A stretch of DNA of 64,000 bases from Elysia crispata. Its lineage: Eukaryota; Mollusca; Gastropoda; Plakobranchidae. A program made the translations under genes and the position numbers. Below the pieces are notes generated by a model. The model made no database searches and was not told the DNA's origin. It worked only from the letters and a program-made list of their open reading frames with translations. Positions within the stretch are counted from its first letter, which is position 1; the number at the start of each line of letters is the position of its first letter. The stretch is taken from contig JAWDGP010002021.1 of NCBI GenBank assembly GCA_033675545.1, forward strand, positions 349,001 through 413,000. Direction: 5' to 3'. Positions 12,201-22,550 of the stretch are shown here, piece after piece.

Positions 12201-15200
12201 TTTTCATTTATTTTGGGTCATATCTCGAAACAAAAAATTGTGTCAATTCCACACTTTTCCCAGGCTGCTATACAAATATAAAAGAAAAAAAAAGGAAATC
12301 GAGTAATCTTTCTTTAACATATTTAATTCATCCACTAACTTTTGTGCGAACTGTAATGCACTTTACTACTTAGCTTTTTAGGCCTTGCTAGTACCCAGTT
12401 TAGACCAAAGGCTATGCGCTGGTGATTGTTTACTAGTTGATTCTCTCAATTATATGACCCCTTCTAGGATCATTTGGTGTTGAACCAAGAATGGAACCCT
12501 TGTAGAAAATCATCCTGACAATTTCCTGCCCTTTTACTATTCTGCATTTCATAAGGTTTGTAATAATAAGGTATTTTTACTGTCCACTCTTAAAAATTTA
12601 CCATTTGTCTTGCTGCACACTGCAGTTACTATGGCTTAAAGAGTTAAACATTTCCCTTAATGTATGTTTGTATCAGTGAGGGTAAGAGAGACAGAGATAA
12701 TGAGAGATACCCTGTGACAACAAGCCACCACGAGATCCCTGTAGGAGCCTGCAGCCAGGTGAGCAACCCCCATACTGTGTTGGACCAGGGCTGTGATGTT
12801 ACTGTCCACAACTGGACTTAAGGTCGAGCGATTCAACTCTGATAGGCTCTCCATCACCTTTAGAAAAACACATTTGATGTGAGTCAAGAGAAAAAATCTG
12901 CAGGTGCACATAATGATATGCCAGTTTTGATACAATGAACAAAATGATAATCAAATTATTGAAAATAGTCCTTCAAAATGACATTTTTGCCTAATAACAC
13001 TCTTAATGATTATGAAATTATTGTTACGCCAGTGTGCAGGAACTACTTTTCCTTTGTACATTCAGGTGCCAGATGAACATGTAAAGAGTTTTCTGATTGT
13101 GCACTGCTTTAGTATGTATGATGTACAGTGCTCTTTTTGATTATTGTGAAGGTAAAATTATGCTGTGGATGTAAATGAGCAGAGACAGACAATGTACTAT
13201 GATAAAATAATTTGGGAATGCAAGCTGGCGTGATTTAAGTTTCATTGATGCAGTTGATTAAACAATAATAATCACCCAACATTTGTCCTTGGGTTTCACA
13301 GTAATAAAGATAGTCCAGATCTTCATTAAAAGGCTCACTTACAGGCTTTATTCCCCGGAAAAACAAGATAAAGTTGAAATAAGTCAGTATGCAATATGTC
13401 ACAATCATAGCAATAGGTGCATCTTTTTCAAATAAATCTGCAATCAAAGTCAACTTACATTGATCTCCTGTCTAAAAATTTCTGTTTGAAATCTTTCTCT
13501 TATGACCCATCTCATTTTACATCTATTAGACCCTCTAGAAATCTAACCCAAACTTGCTTGACAAAGATTATATAACAGACCCATCCTTCTAGAACTAGTG
13601 AAGTAATGTGCAGAAAATACCTTAACTTACTGACATTTTCCCAAGCTAAAAGTTGACTAAAAGAACCTTAACACATCCAATTGATTCACAAGCATAAAAT
13701 AATAAGCTATTGTGAGGGGATTACCTTAAACAGAGTGAAAAAAGGTGTCAGCTAGCTGATAATATAAAGCTCCAAATCAATAAATTGAGTCACAACCTGG
13801 GTAAATTAATGTGCAATCAAACGTGCTGAATTTGCAACTGGCTTACAAATATAAGATTGGCTGCCAACATAACAAGAAAAAAATAATCCTTAGTAACAGA
13901 CTCTGCTCAATGATTACAAACGTGCTCCATGATATATATAAAGAAAACAGAGCGCTCGTGGCTGTTGGGTTAAAGCATCTGTTTTGAAATTCACAGGGAT
14001 TTTCTTCGTGGATTCAAGTCATACAACTTTTTTGAATGAGTTCAGTTCCCAAAATTTTTATTCCTCCCTGTATGACTCAGCTTCAAGTTTGAGATATGTG
14101 AAAATGTCTGAGATCATTATGCCGTGAACAAGCAATCTATCAAACAGAAAACAAAATCTAAATAAAAAAGAAAATAGGCCAATTTAATAAACATTTCTGA
14201 TTTTAGGACTGAAAACCACTCACAATGTCCACAAGACCCACGAAGCTGATCAACTCATCGTCTAACTCATCTTGTGGTCCTGTGAGCAAAAGCTGCCGAA
14301 TCTTCTGACAAGCTTCTTTCATCTCGTGCTCCACTGACTCTTGACTCGCCTTTTAGCAACACAAAATACAAAAAAATCAGTTTATTAATGAGAAAAACAA
14401 AAACAAAACAATATAACGTTTTGATGCCATTCATATGCATAGAAAAAAAAAGATCACACTAAGACAAAATGGACAACAGAAATTTGTAATCCAAGAACAT
14501 TGTTAAAGGTAGAAAAATAATTCTAATGAGAGAAAAAAACAATGAATGAAACAGATATGATAAATTTACAATGTATTCCTAAAGAATTTAAATGTACAGT
14601 CCCTCTAAGTGAGTAGAAAGAAACAAGTCTCATCCCTTGTCCCTTCAAGTACAAGGCAGAAATACTGTTTTTATTAAAAGATCTACTACTTTACAGAGGC
14701 TGGTGCACCTATCTTTGACCTTTTATACCTGTTTTCTCACTTTAATCTAGAACTGAAAAAGATTCCCACCAAAATTTTGTTTGCATAAAATGAAGATGAA
14801 ATGCATACTTATGTACAGAAAAAATTAGTGGTAAATACATTTCACATTTTTTTAGACGAGTAAGAAATCTGTTGTATCTCCTAATTTAAAATATATTATC
14901 ACGACTATTGTTCTCTCCTTCATAATATTTGGATATTAAAAAAAAGCAGTCCCCACAAGCCAAGTATCTCTTGCCTTCGAAGAAAAAGTGAATTAGAGAA
15001 AGAAAAACCTCTGATTTTATCCTAGTTCACTGAAGCAGAATTTTTATTGTTTCAACAAGCAACTGAGTATCATTATTTTTCTTAAGCAATATGATATGAA
15101 TAAGTGAAATTCAAAGCTGTATAAATTTATATTAAAACTAATATCATTTTATGAGAACCACAAATGCTTTATTATCTTGTGTTACTAAACTGATTGATAA

Positions 15201-18200
15201 TGATTTGAAGTTTCACTCATTAAAATTATCATGATGAACAGCCATGTTTTAGTAAACCTAAAGTAACTTAGTAAGGAATCAAAAGTGGAGAAAAATCTGT
15301 TTTTTTTCTTTCATTGTACATACATGCATTTAGGGTTTCTGGAACAAAACAGTTAGTATCTTTGGCCTCTAGCTAAAAATATCCAGTTCTTGATTGAAAA
15401 CCACTGCAATTAATTTGAAAGCTCTGTTCACAAAAGTACAAAAAAGTAATGACCAAAACCATTTTCAAACTATGAGTTTCAATCAAATATAATGACTATT
15501 AACCCACCTTTGCAGCTAGGTTATCCTGATATTTCAGCCTTGTTTGTGTGGCGAGACTGAGGCTAGCAACGCTGTTCTGCAATACTCCAGACCAGACCAA
15601 GATCTGGTCCCTGCAGGCTTTACTCAGGAGATTTGAGCATCGCTTCTTGAGCTCTGTCTTCAGAGCCAGCACTGAAAATGTCAAAGCCTGTGTGAAGAGA
15701 TTACAGCAAAACATAACTCAGGGTTGTAATCTTAGAGAATAAAATATATTGCTCTTTGGAAAGTGAGAATATTTTTCTTGTAAAAATCTTTGTATGAGGA
15801 GAATGGCGTTCAAAGTATTGCAAAGTTAAAGGCTTTGTCAAGAAAAAATTCCATTTCTAAAATTTCGAAGTTACACAACCTAGTTGAAACAAATAAAAAA
15901 AAACATCAGCAATTCTCTCTGAAACTAACAAGTAAAAGGTTTATTATAGTAACAGAAATGTGGAAATTTTATCATACTGTACAGATCTAAAATATAACAG
16001 AAAAGTTATATGTATGATTTTGAACTGTTGGAATTGTAAGAATATATTTGACAAATTTGAATAAATAAGCTCATATTTAATTAGGAAATCTTTATGGCAG
16101 TACCTTTATGTCTCTTATGTTTACTCTTTTTTGTCATATTAGTCTGTAGGAAGCTGTTCCAATTTGTATAAAACTTTCTGGATTCTTTTTCACCCTGAAA
16201 AACAGCACCAAACATAAACAGGGGGCAGAGTGTCTATCTTTCATATAGACAGTTCTGTACTCGAAAGTCACCACATATTTGGGTGGCTCTTGATGTACCA
16301 TGTTGTACTTTATAAAGCAATCAAGACAAAGCCTATCTGAACAGCTTCCTCACTACATTTACTATTGAGATGATTAGAGTACTATTATCTGCAGAAATGG
16401 GAGCATTCATTGCTTACATCTACATTTAAAACTGGCCATTGCAGTTTCAGAGATAAAGAAAGCTGATGAAATTTTTCTCTGAACTTATGTTCGTTACTTA
16501 AAGTTCTACACTATTCTGTGTATTCTCCTTCACCTTAAAAACTTCCACAAGTTCTGACTTGTTGGCACGGATAACATCAGTCATATTGCGCTGCACAAAG
16601 TCTACTTTGCCCAAAATCTGGCGGACATAATGATCATCAATGACTAGGAAAATCTGGGAAAAAAAAATAACAAAAACAATAACAGTACAAACATACTAAG
16701 TCCTTGGATAATTTACTCACATACCATCAAACATTTTACATTTAATGAGCAAGATGTTTAAAAATGCATGTTTAAAACATGAATTATGATTACAACAAAT
16801 TACGAAAGTGATTCAAAACACAGTTGAGAAGCAGTCAATCTTCAGTTTACCAGAGACTTGATAAGGTCATGATGTCAGCTGTTTGATGGAATATATTCCT
16901 TATTTTGCATTTTAAAAAATGCATCTGCAACAAAAAAGGCATGTAATCCTGCAGGGTCATGTAACATTTCTTAAAACAATTCTTAAGATACATCAGAAAA
17001 CTTAGGAAAATTGAAAAGAGATGTTATCTACATGTAGTAAAATTAAGTAAAAAAAAAACAAGGGCCAAAGAACAAAGTGCAGTTCTAGGGCTAGAGATAA
17101 TTCTAACCAAAAACAAGCCTAAATATTGAGGTCAATAGGTAATGGACCCTAATGTGCTGATCCTGGAAAACTTTTTGTCCACACAGTTTTCACCACCTGT
17201 TTGACAGACAATTCATTCCCAATTTGTGGATTCATGAGGTATGCCTCAGGAAAAGGCAATAATTTGAATACCTATTAAGCAGCCCATAAAAAAACATACA
17301 GTTCAATTCTCTCCTTGTACCTTTTCTTTCCATGAACGTTAAGTTTCTCCATGCAAGGGGAGAGTGGGAAATTAATTTATCGGTTTGACAGATATATAAA
17401 AAAAATGTAAGATGTTACAACCAAATAAAATCATACTATTCATAGGTATTTATTCTAATTCTAAGTTCATGAATGACCAACCTTTTATCTCTTTTCTTTG
17501 AAAGATTGCAATCAATCTTAAGTTGTCATGATTTTGTTCATATAAAAGATCTCATCTTTTTCCTTCGATATAATGCCAAAATGTGAGGAAGGACGGTGAA
17601 AATAAAAATGAAAGGACAAGCAGAGCGTCATGAAAATTATGTGAGAAACAGTCTACCAGAAAGCTAAATCATATGATAATTTATCTGAGGTGCCAATTGA
17701 CTGTGAAAAAATATCCTGAACTTTACCCACACCCCTAAAATGTCAATGTGAGAGACTAAGTGATCCCAAATCATAACTGTTCTCACAATTATACAAAGAA
17801 CCAAAGAAAATAAAAGATGATAATGGTTACCGATGAATAAAAATTAACACAAAGAGATAAGCATTATAAAAAGAACAACATTATATGCACTGCTTCAATG
17901 TACTGTTTAAACCATTATTACTGACGAGGCTTAGAAAATGAAACTCTTATATGTTAAATCTATAGTTGTGTTATTTCTATTTTGTCCCGTAGTTATTAAG
18001 TTGTGTGCCTATTTCCTTTGAGACTCTGTATTATACTACTTATAGACACCCATCATTTTGGATCCTTTTTAATTACTGCATTAACCTCCAAATGTTACTT
18101 TCTATTTGGATTAGCGATTACCGTATTCCCTCCATTAGTAGCGCCATCTCTAATAAACGCCCCCCCCCCCACCTTTTCCCATCCAAGCAACACTTCCAAT

Positions 18201-21200
18201 GTAACCCAACCATGGCACTCTAAAACTAACTAGAGAGAGAGAGAGGGGGGGGGGGGGGAAGGGGAGGGCGGCGACGGCGGAAACGGCGGCACTTTGTCTT
18301 TGAAGAAAGTCATCCAAAACATTCCATTAGACGCACCCCCCTTCATTTTCACGCGCCCGGCGCTACTATTGCAGCGAATACGGTAATTACTAATCCTTAT
18401 CACACATAGTTGTATTTAAATAATAAAGGAGGGGAAATAACTGATAATCTTTCTCAGCCAGTTATTTGAAGAAAAAAAAAAACCCATATAATTATAAAAA
18501 GAATTCTTCATAGGAATAAGATAAACATAAAGGGAGGAAAAATGGTTTGCAAAAAAAATCTTAATTCTTCTTGTGGAGTCAGGTCTAACCTTTGAATCAG
18601 AGAGTGGATTTACATAATTTTAAATGATAGATCCAAGTATCATGTTCTTCATCTATTTTGCCTGTGACAAGATCTAGGTCTACAGACCCATTGTCAGTAT
18701 GTCACCCAATTTTACAAATTTACCTCATCAATATTGCATTTTCCTTCCTTGATACAGGTCCCTAGACGATCTAGATGATTTAGAGATATGAAGGCCTCTT
18801 CAAAAAGTTATCCTTGAAGATCCACATTATGAAACAGAAAGTAGCTAGCTAGCGAAGAAACTAGAACATTTCAGGAAGTATGAGAACTCTTTTGCATATA
18901 AGCACAGCTTAGATTACAAACATAATTTAATGGTTAAAAAGAGCTTTTTGGGTCTTGGATTGATGCATGATGACATAGTTTTTATAAGATAAGTTCAGGA
19001 CTTTTTGGCAAGGATCATCCTGAACTCTGACAAAATCCGAACACGGCAAAAATCTGGATTTTCGGATTTATCCAGAAACTTGGGAACTCTGATTTAATAA
19101 AGTTTTGTTTTTAACACTTATACATAAATAATTTATCACTTCAATCTTTGCAACTCTGTTGCTTTATACTGCTGAGTCAATCTTAGCACCTTTGGAACAA
19201 GTAGCAGGAAAAAGAAGAAAATATTCTTAGATCTTTCTTAAGCCACTTTTGTGTCCTTAACAATCTACTTATTTGCTTTCGATAGTACCAAAACCTGACT
19301 TGTGAAGCAGATAAACAATCACACTTACATTGTCCCACATGAGGTCAATAAGCACACAAGTATATGATATAGGAATTCTTTGGACCATAGGTGAGTTTTG
19401 AAAACAAAAATATGGTTGCACAAACAAGCTACAAAAAACTGAAGATCCAAATTTAGTCATTTACAACCACATAAAATTAAAAAAAACAAAATAACACAAG
19501 AACTGATGAGGATTAGAAAGAATTGTTTATAAAGCATTATAAGACTTTTATCCATTCAACCCATAAATGGTGACAAAGGTTTAAAAAAACAAAGGAAAAT
19601 AGAAAACTACAAAATGATCAAAATAAGTAATCTCACTATTTCTTGTCTCCTTCTTTCATAATTATCATCTCTGCCTCTCTAGGTAGACTCTTATTCGTTC
19701 CCTCCAATTCCCTTTTTTTTTATCTCACCTTGAGCACTCCCTGCAGGACATCTTTTGCCGCCTGACAAAGGGAATCCTTGATGCCACCAGGTCTACCAAT
19801 ACTAGTGCCAAACCTCTGAGCCAGAATTGTCAGTTGATCACATGCTACCGTTAGGCTTTCACAAGCTAAAGACATCTGAGTTACAAACTCCTGCAGCATA
19901 CAAACAAAGCAAGGCAATTTATACTTTCATTCAAAACCTGCCCCTTTAAAATTACAGCAGCAGACACAAAAATAGCAATAAACATTCTATAGATATCTAT
20001 AGTTTAGGTAATTATGAATTTAATTTAAACATGCAACTTAACTGCTACCTTGAATTCAAGTTCTGCAATACATAATATATATACTTTGAGATTGTTGCTA
20101 CTGTTGTCTCTGAACACGTGTTCGTCCTTTTGGGGTCAATTTGGCTATTTCCCTGATGTTAAAACAAATTAAGGTGTAACCTTACATACTACAACTCAAT
20201 TGGAGATCAATCAATTCCGACTCTCTATATTTCTGTAATCATGACATGTACTTTCATTTTTAGTGCAACAGTATCATACCATCAGATTGACCTTTTTGCA
20301 GCTCAGAACGATTAGACATTTTGAATGTAGGAAGAGAAGTCTTCCTATTTTTTTACCAAATTATTTTTTCTTATTCTTAGGACTCTACACTTCATAACTA
20401 ATCCAACATAAAATGTTCCAAGGGAAGAAAGTGGGAGTGCAGATAATTATCTTGTAGTTATAATATAAGAACCATCACATAGGTGTGCAAGTTAATTAAA
20501 CCCTCACTGACATAAGGAAACAAGTTAAAAAATCAAAGTATTGCAAAACTGCAAGGAATTTTCCTTGCAGAATCAGTTTCAAACCTCATTGAAACAGCAG
20601 AATGAGTTTGGGCCCTTATCCTTTTTTTTCTATTTTTTTCATGTGCCGAGGAGACCTTCTATTTAAGGAAAAATTATAACAAATTATCCACACAAGGACT
20701 AAATCAGACTAGATCCTCAATGTTCTCACTTCTTCTTTTGACATTTGACTCTGTCGCTCTCCTGCTCTTACAAGATGCCCCACAGCATCAGCCAACTGGG
20801 CAGCACATGCAGTCACATCAAGCACCAATGAGCTACCAGCAAGATTGTGTTTTTTTGTATTGGTCAACATTGTATGGTCTTGCTGCTCCGCAATGATGAT
20901 TAGTAGGGAAATCTTGATTTATAGGGGTTTAGAAAAAACAGGCATACATGAGAAATATAATGAGCAGAGATAAACAATTTTTCCGAATTAAAAATTACAG
21001 ACAATATTTAGAGGTAGCGAGTAGACCTAGAAGTAGAAAACATTTTAATTTGAAGTCTACAAGATCGAGAACCTTTTTCGAGATATATACTGCTTTTCAA
21101 TCTTGTTACTGCCTGCTGAGTTTCCCTGGTAAATTTGTTTCCCTTTAGACATGTACAAGGATAGCAAGAGGCATTAAAATGTCACTTTTAGTTTTACCAC

Positions 21201-21511
21201 AGTAAAAAATAACTAGATTTAACTGTCTCTCTCCTTGCTAGATTATAGCCTACAACTCCATGCACGGCTTTTTCTTAATTAAAAAAAAAAAAAGAACGAT
21301 CCAAGTCTAGATCTAGATCTAGGTATGAAAGCAACGCAAAGCAGTATTAGTGGGAGATGGGAATAAAAATTCTTTCCGAGGATGAGAGAAAATTATAACA
21401 TGTGTGTATGAGAGCCTAGATTATACTTACCTGTGATGAAATTGGGGTGAGCGCATTCTTAATGGATTTGCATTTCACTAACTTAGTGATCAGGCCTTGA
21501 GATACATCCAT
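1..21511 (-). CDS. Vinculin/alpha-catenin superfamily gene (alpha-catulin-like), 12 exons, 3' end off window
   Basis: Twelve minus-strand exons with GT-AG junctions join without a phase conflict into 579 codons and run off the left edge. From the start codon they lie at 21431-21511, 20730-20912, 19729-19890, 16534-16653, 15508-15687, 14224-14349, 12711-12857, 8691-8764, 7445-7589, 6310-6427, 2680-2874 and 1-206. The family is helical-bundle, actin- and adhesion-linked scaffold protein at cell junctions and cortex. The N-terminus (residues 13-40) follows the catulin pattern K-x-[RK]-S-[IV]-x-x-x-L-x-P-[IL]-x-SQI. Later exons track the alpha-catenin/vinculin M-region order: a VLQQSESHRE helix, QLLESIVADVSP, LLEWWSREVRTIL, then VFMDMTESI. 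The ATG has a Kozak-like GCAGCCATGG context and an in-frame TGA just upstream. It is divergent, so assignment to catulin rather than alpha-catenin or vinculin is open; membership of the superfamily is firm. Confidence 0.85.
281..2430 (-). mobile_element. Kolobok-like DNA transposon with TTAA target duplications
   Basis: The termini are a perfect 10-bp inverted repeat, GGGCATCTGC (281-290 and the complement at 2421-2430). TTAA flanks both sides (277-280 and 2431-2434). The 2150-bp body carries a broken transposase frame on the minus strand. TTAA duplication with G-rich termini points to the Kolobok superfamily; piggyBac shares TTAA but has a different transposase and termini. The element lies in intron 11 of the catulin-like gene, in the same orientation. 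Confidence 0.7.
950..1845 (-). pseudogene. Broken transposase with 'Mutator-like transposase' domain (Kolobok type)
   Basis: The frame begins at 1845 with MPRKKVTKEHYISLKRES, a basic N-terminus. It is interrupted by a TAG (near 1718) and a frame change near 1600-1630. It then runs through an acidic stretch (ESDPDNESGDDEGSETEVD), a zinc knuckle FPCPQC...CIEC, WWSS, and AFKVNKGCTLGSLSRGMGTH with CENLDLP. That order (CxxC, CxxC, W-S, VN, G-G, F/LC..L.LP) is the N-terminal half of the domain annotated as Mutator-like transposase in many invertebrate proteins. The catalytic half is missing; a possible donor lies at AGAG|gtacga near 974. Confidence 0.7.
2680..2874 (-). CDS. Catulin-like exon 11
   Basis: Codes residues 446-510: QLLESIVADVSP, then LLEWWSREVRTILTSVDAVV and DPRVFMDMT. 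These match alpha-catenin 'QLEALCPQVINAA', 'FKEQWEKQVRVLTDAVDD' and the following D-x-F motif. The acceptor has a TACTAAT branch-point-like box about 30 bases upstream. The donor ACAG|gttgga is weak, but its phase 1 agrees with exon 12. The alternative is read-through to a stop at 2504-2506, past an AATAAA-like motif, giving a low-complexity tail. Confidence 0.78.
2875..6309 (-). other. Intron 10 of the catulin-like gene
   Basis: 3.4 kb of AT-rich intron without a recognisable gene. It holds CTAGATCTAGAT islands (4961-4990, around 5540 and 5707), a palindrome cluster at 5331-5514 and an SINE-like stretch at about 3960-4260 that I could not assign. Short open frames here show no family motif. 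Confidence 0.6.
5331..5514. repeat. Cluster of TTGTCGGCA palindromes
   Basis: A 20-bp perfect palindrome TGCCGACAATATTGTCGGCA lies at 5331-5350 and an 18-bp one, TGCCGACAATTGTCGGCA, at 5364-5381. Half-sites GACTGTCGGCG (from 5394) and CGCCGACAATTT (from 5440) follow, then an inverted pair ATTGTCGG-aaat-CCGACAAT at 5496-5514. The cluster is more GC-rich than its surroundings. Confidence 0.8.
6310..6427 (-). CDS. Catulin-like exon 10
   Basis: Codes residues 407-445 (GRVLQQSESHRESMKKFIQF to CTNNS), the 'FREHANKLIEVANLACSIS' helix of the family. I chose the acceptor gatgttcctcag because it has a pyrimidine-rich tract. A weaker upstream acceptor (cttgtcaag, near 6486) would extend the exon in the same frame by about 19 residues. 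Donor gtgagt, phase 1 out. Confidence 0.78.
7445..7589 (-). CDS. Catulin-like exon 9
   Basis: Codes residues 358-406, including DNTCETLLDEVCDLERQV and a helix ending LRPLRNIAR. It corresponds to the alpha-catenin 'LNSAIDKMTKKTRDLRRQL' helix. Acceptor ctgaattgcag, donor GCTAGG|gtgagt, phase 2 in and phase 0 out. Confidence 0.8.
7897..8395 (-). mobile_element. Non-autonomous element, copy A (inverted relative to copy B)
   Basis: This stretch is a diverged reverse-complement copy of the element at 10243-10806. Shared blocks include CAGATTCAAAGAACATCTTG, AATCTCAGACCCATCC/AATCTCAGACTTGTCC and GGTAACTTGGGCAATGG. The outer CAGTACACCTCG end is lost. The open frame at 7972-8373 is in a different frame from the open frame in copy B, so neither looks coding. 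Confidence 0.65.
8691..8764 (-). CDS. Catulin-like exon 8
   Basis: A 74-bp exon coding residues 334-357 (ILQAKFRLFDLDASLKDGHS and on) plus two bases of codon 358. Acceptor gcttttttttttcag, donor AATCCG|gtttgt. The split codon is completed by exon 9. Confidence 0.75.
9548..10083 (-). pseudogene. Unrecognised coding-like relic in intron 8
   Basis: On the minus strand, frames change but the sequence stays protein-like: EKQWDKLLTHDKDVAKAGMV, a stop, MAQFAADMEREVHVRLLKY, then in another frame DKKWHNYLFKKMREFVSDPY, LLPDDENNDG and PPSKRLKTE. Codon-like composition with frame jumps suggests a decayed retrocopy or transposon-derived gene. I do not recognise the family. No exon of it fits the catulin-like gene, whose exons 7 and 8 join in phase 0. 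Confidence 0.35.
10243..10806 (+). mobile_element. Non-autonomous element, copy B, CAGTACACCTCG termini
   Basis: Begins CAGTACACCTCGGACTCAAC and ends with the complement of CAGTACACCTCGAATCTAAC, a 12-bp perfect inverted repeat followed by an imperfect match. TA precedes the left end; the right flank (TC) no longer shows a TA. Sub-terminal ACGAACT/AGTTCGT pairs form a foldback near the left end. CAGT-type termini with a TA target suggest a Tc1/mariner-pogo-type non-autonomous element. It sits in intron 8. Confidence 0.65.
12711..12857 (-). CDS. Catulin-like exon 7
   Basis: Codes residues 285-333. The stretch ITALVQHSMGVAHLAAGSYR corresponds to the alpha-catenin 'ESIISGAALMADSSCTRD' segment and is followed by the helix DLVVACCHR. 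Acceptor tttttctaaag, donor CACAGG|gtatct, phase 0/0. Confidence 0.82.
13947..14060 (+). repeat. tRNA-derived SINE-like copy (degenerate)
   Basis: GCGCTCGTGGCTGTTGGGTT (A-box-like) is followed about 50 bases later by GGATTCAAGTCAT (B-box-like). It aligns base for base with the better-preserved copy at 51519, including AAAGCATCTG/AAAGCGTCTG and CAGGGAtTTTCTTCG. It lies in intron 6. Confidence 0.5.
14224..14349 (-). CDS. Catulin-like exon 6
   Basis: Codes residues 243-284 (ASQESVEHEMKEACQKIRQL onward). Acceptor ttgctaaaag, donor GACATT|gtgagt, phase 0/0. The acidic DELDDELISF stretch precedes the next bundle, as in alpha-catenins. Confidence 0.82.
15508..15687 (-). CDS. Catulin-like exon 5
   Basis: Codes residues 183-242, a long amphipathic helical stretch ending RLKYQDNLAAK. 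Acceptor cttcacacag, donor GCAAAG|gtgggt, phase 0/0. It fits the helix pair around the 'AHKNKE' region of catulin-type proteins. Confidence 0.82.
16534..16653 (-). CDS. Catulin-like exon 4
   Basis: Codes residues 143-182. It opens IFLVIDDHYVRQIL, the diagnostic family motif (vinculin LLLTFDEAEVRKII). Acceptor tttttttcccag, donor TTTAAG|gtgaag, phase 0/0. Confidence 0.88.
16654..19728 (-). other. Intron 3 of the catulin-like gene
   Basis: 3.1-kb intron with no recognised coding sequence apart from the inserted MITE at 18121-18383. The rest is AT-rich unique-looking sequence. Confidence 0.6.
18121..18383. mobile_element. 263-bp MITE with TA target duplication
   Basis: The left end CCGTATTCcCTcCATTAGTA and the complement of the right end, CCGTATTCGCTGCAATAGTA, form a roughly 28-bp inverted repeat continuing into GCGCC. 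TA flanks both sides (18119-18120 and 18384-18385). The interior holds two ACGC(a)CCCCCC blocks and a G-run after GAGAGAGA. A TA target and short size indicate a Tc1/mariner-type MITE. Confidence 0.75.
19729..19890 (-). CDS. Catulin-like exon 3
   Basis: Codes residues 89-142 (EFVTQMSLACESLTVACDQL and onward to QAAKDVLQGVLK). Acceptor tgtatgctgcag, donor CTCAAG|gtgaga, phase 0/0. The closing helix is the equivalent of the G-I-L-S-G-T helix preceding the conserved FD/ID-x-x-x-VR motif. Confidence 0.85.
20730..20912 (-). CDS. Catulin-like exon 2
   Basis: Codes residues 28-88, starting ISLLIIIAEQ, which continues the SSQI-T/S-x-L-I motif across the junction. Acceptor aatcaag, donor GAAGAA|gtgaga, phase 0 on both sides. 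The helix LVLDVTACAAQLADAVGHLV matches the position of the vinculin-family second helix. Confidence 0.85.
21431..21511 (-). CDS. Catulin-like exon 1 (start codon)
   Basis: Codes residues 1-27 beginning MDVSQGLITK. The ATG follows GCAGCC, has G at +4, and an in-frame TGA lies 15 bases upstream of it with no intervening ATG. It ends CACAG|gtaagt in phase 0. The stretch KCKSIKNALTPISSQ is the conserved first-helix motif of the family. Confidence 0.85.
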
Positions 21512-22054
21512 GGCTGCTGCTTCTAATCCTCACTGTTAGCCGAGAGACAAAGGTCTATTTATTTCATCAATCTACGCCTAGAACCAAGAAACTTTAAAAT
21601 CTTAATCTAGGCCTAGAGTCTATTTTATAATCTAAATTCTAGTTCATTTAGATCCATCTTGTGAGGCATCACCATCATTAACTAGATCTAGGCTATTACC
21701 ATAATTGTTTTCAAGGCAGGATTCACTCTTTCCAGTCTTTTGTGTGGGAGATAACGTTAGATATTAACCAATCAAGGAAAGGCAACCCTGGAAGCTTCAA
21801 TTTTGAACACGTCGATGTGTGAGCTGTATATGTAAAGCGGCCTACACACGCTCAAACTCTTTCATTAATAGTAGTGACGTCAAACTTTTTGACGCTTAAG
21901 CAGTATTGATGGCCTCAAAAGTATTGACGTCAATATATTGATGGATCTGATTTTAAAAAAAAATATTTTGCGCAAACCGTCAAACTATTGAGCGTGTGTA
22001 GGCACTGATCAATATTTTGTGTCAAACGTTTGATTTTCAGAAGAAAGTTCTATC

Positions 22055-22288
22055 ATGGCGCCGTGTAAAGAAGAAAAGAAATTTCACCTAGAGCTGATAG
22101 ATGTTTATAGGAGTTTGCCTGCGCTTTGGCAAATTAAAAGCAAAGAGTATAGTAACAGGCAAAAGAAAGACAGTGCATACGAGACTCTTCTAATTAAATA
22201 CCGTGAATACTACAACGAAGGGACAAAAGACGAGCTGAAGAAGAAGCTAAACGCATTAAGGACCAACTTTCGAGAAGAACTGCAGGAG
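22055..22288 (+). pseudogene. MADF-domain protein, 5' part (Harbinger accessory gene)
   Basis: Opens MAPCKEEKKFHLELIDVYRS with LPALWQIKSKEYSNRQKKDS and DELKKKLNALRTNFREELQE, a near-complete MADF (Myb/SANT-like) DNA-binding domain in which the L-W, Y-S-x-R, Y-x-x-L and LR-x-x-[FY]-x-x-E positions are all kept. Such proteins are encoded by many animal Harbinger elements and assist the transposase in binding DNA. The frame ends a few codons past CAGGAG|gtatgg. That point is either a splice donor or the internal-deletion junction. No C-terminal part remains. Confidence 0.75.
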
Positions 22289-22550
22289 GTATGGCTTTGC
22301 GCGTAACTGTATCTTGTTTTCTGGTGTGAGGTCCCACCAATTCCAGCAATTCATCAAAAGAATCTCAATCCATTCTCAAAAAGTTTTTATAATCATCTGG
22401 TTCATTGTTTCTCAGTTCTTTCAATAGTTCACTGTGTCCAAATTTAGCGCGGTGGAGAAACCATTGCTTGGACCACTTAGTTCGTTTCTTTTTGTTGGTT
22501 CTTCGTTTGCGGCACATTAGTGTCAGAGCCAGCGCTATTGCTCCGTCCAT
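22289..22550 (-). pseudogene. Harbinger transposase, N-terminal part
   Basis: Minus-strand frame MDGAIALALT...KWSKQWFLHRAKFGHSELL, ELRNNEPDDYKNFLRMD, one TGA, then DSFDELLELVGPHTRKQDTV and TRKAI. The pattern W-x-x-x-W-x-x-x-R...LL-x-EL...[DY]-x-NFLRM-[DE]...FDELL is the N-terminal signature of PIF/Harbinger (HARBI1-like) transposases. It stops being transposase-like near 22288, where the MADF frame of the opposite strand begins. The DDE catalytic part is absent. Confidence 0.75.

Noticed and set aside
13235..13453. 72-codon minus-strand frame considered as a catulin-like exon
   Set aside because: Exons 6 and 7 already join in phase 0 with continuous family similarity, and the frame shows no vinculin-family pattern.
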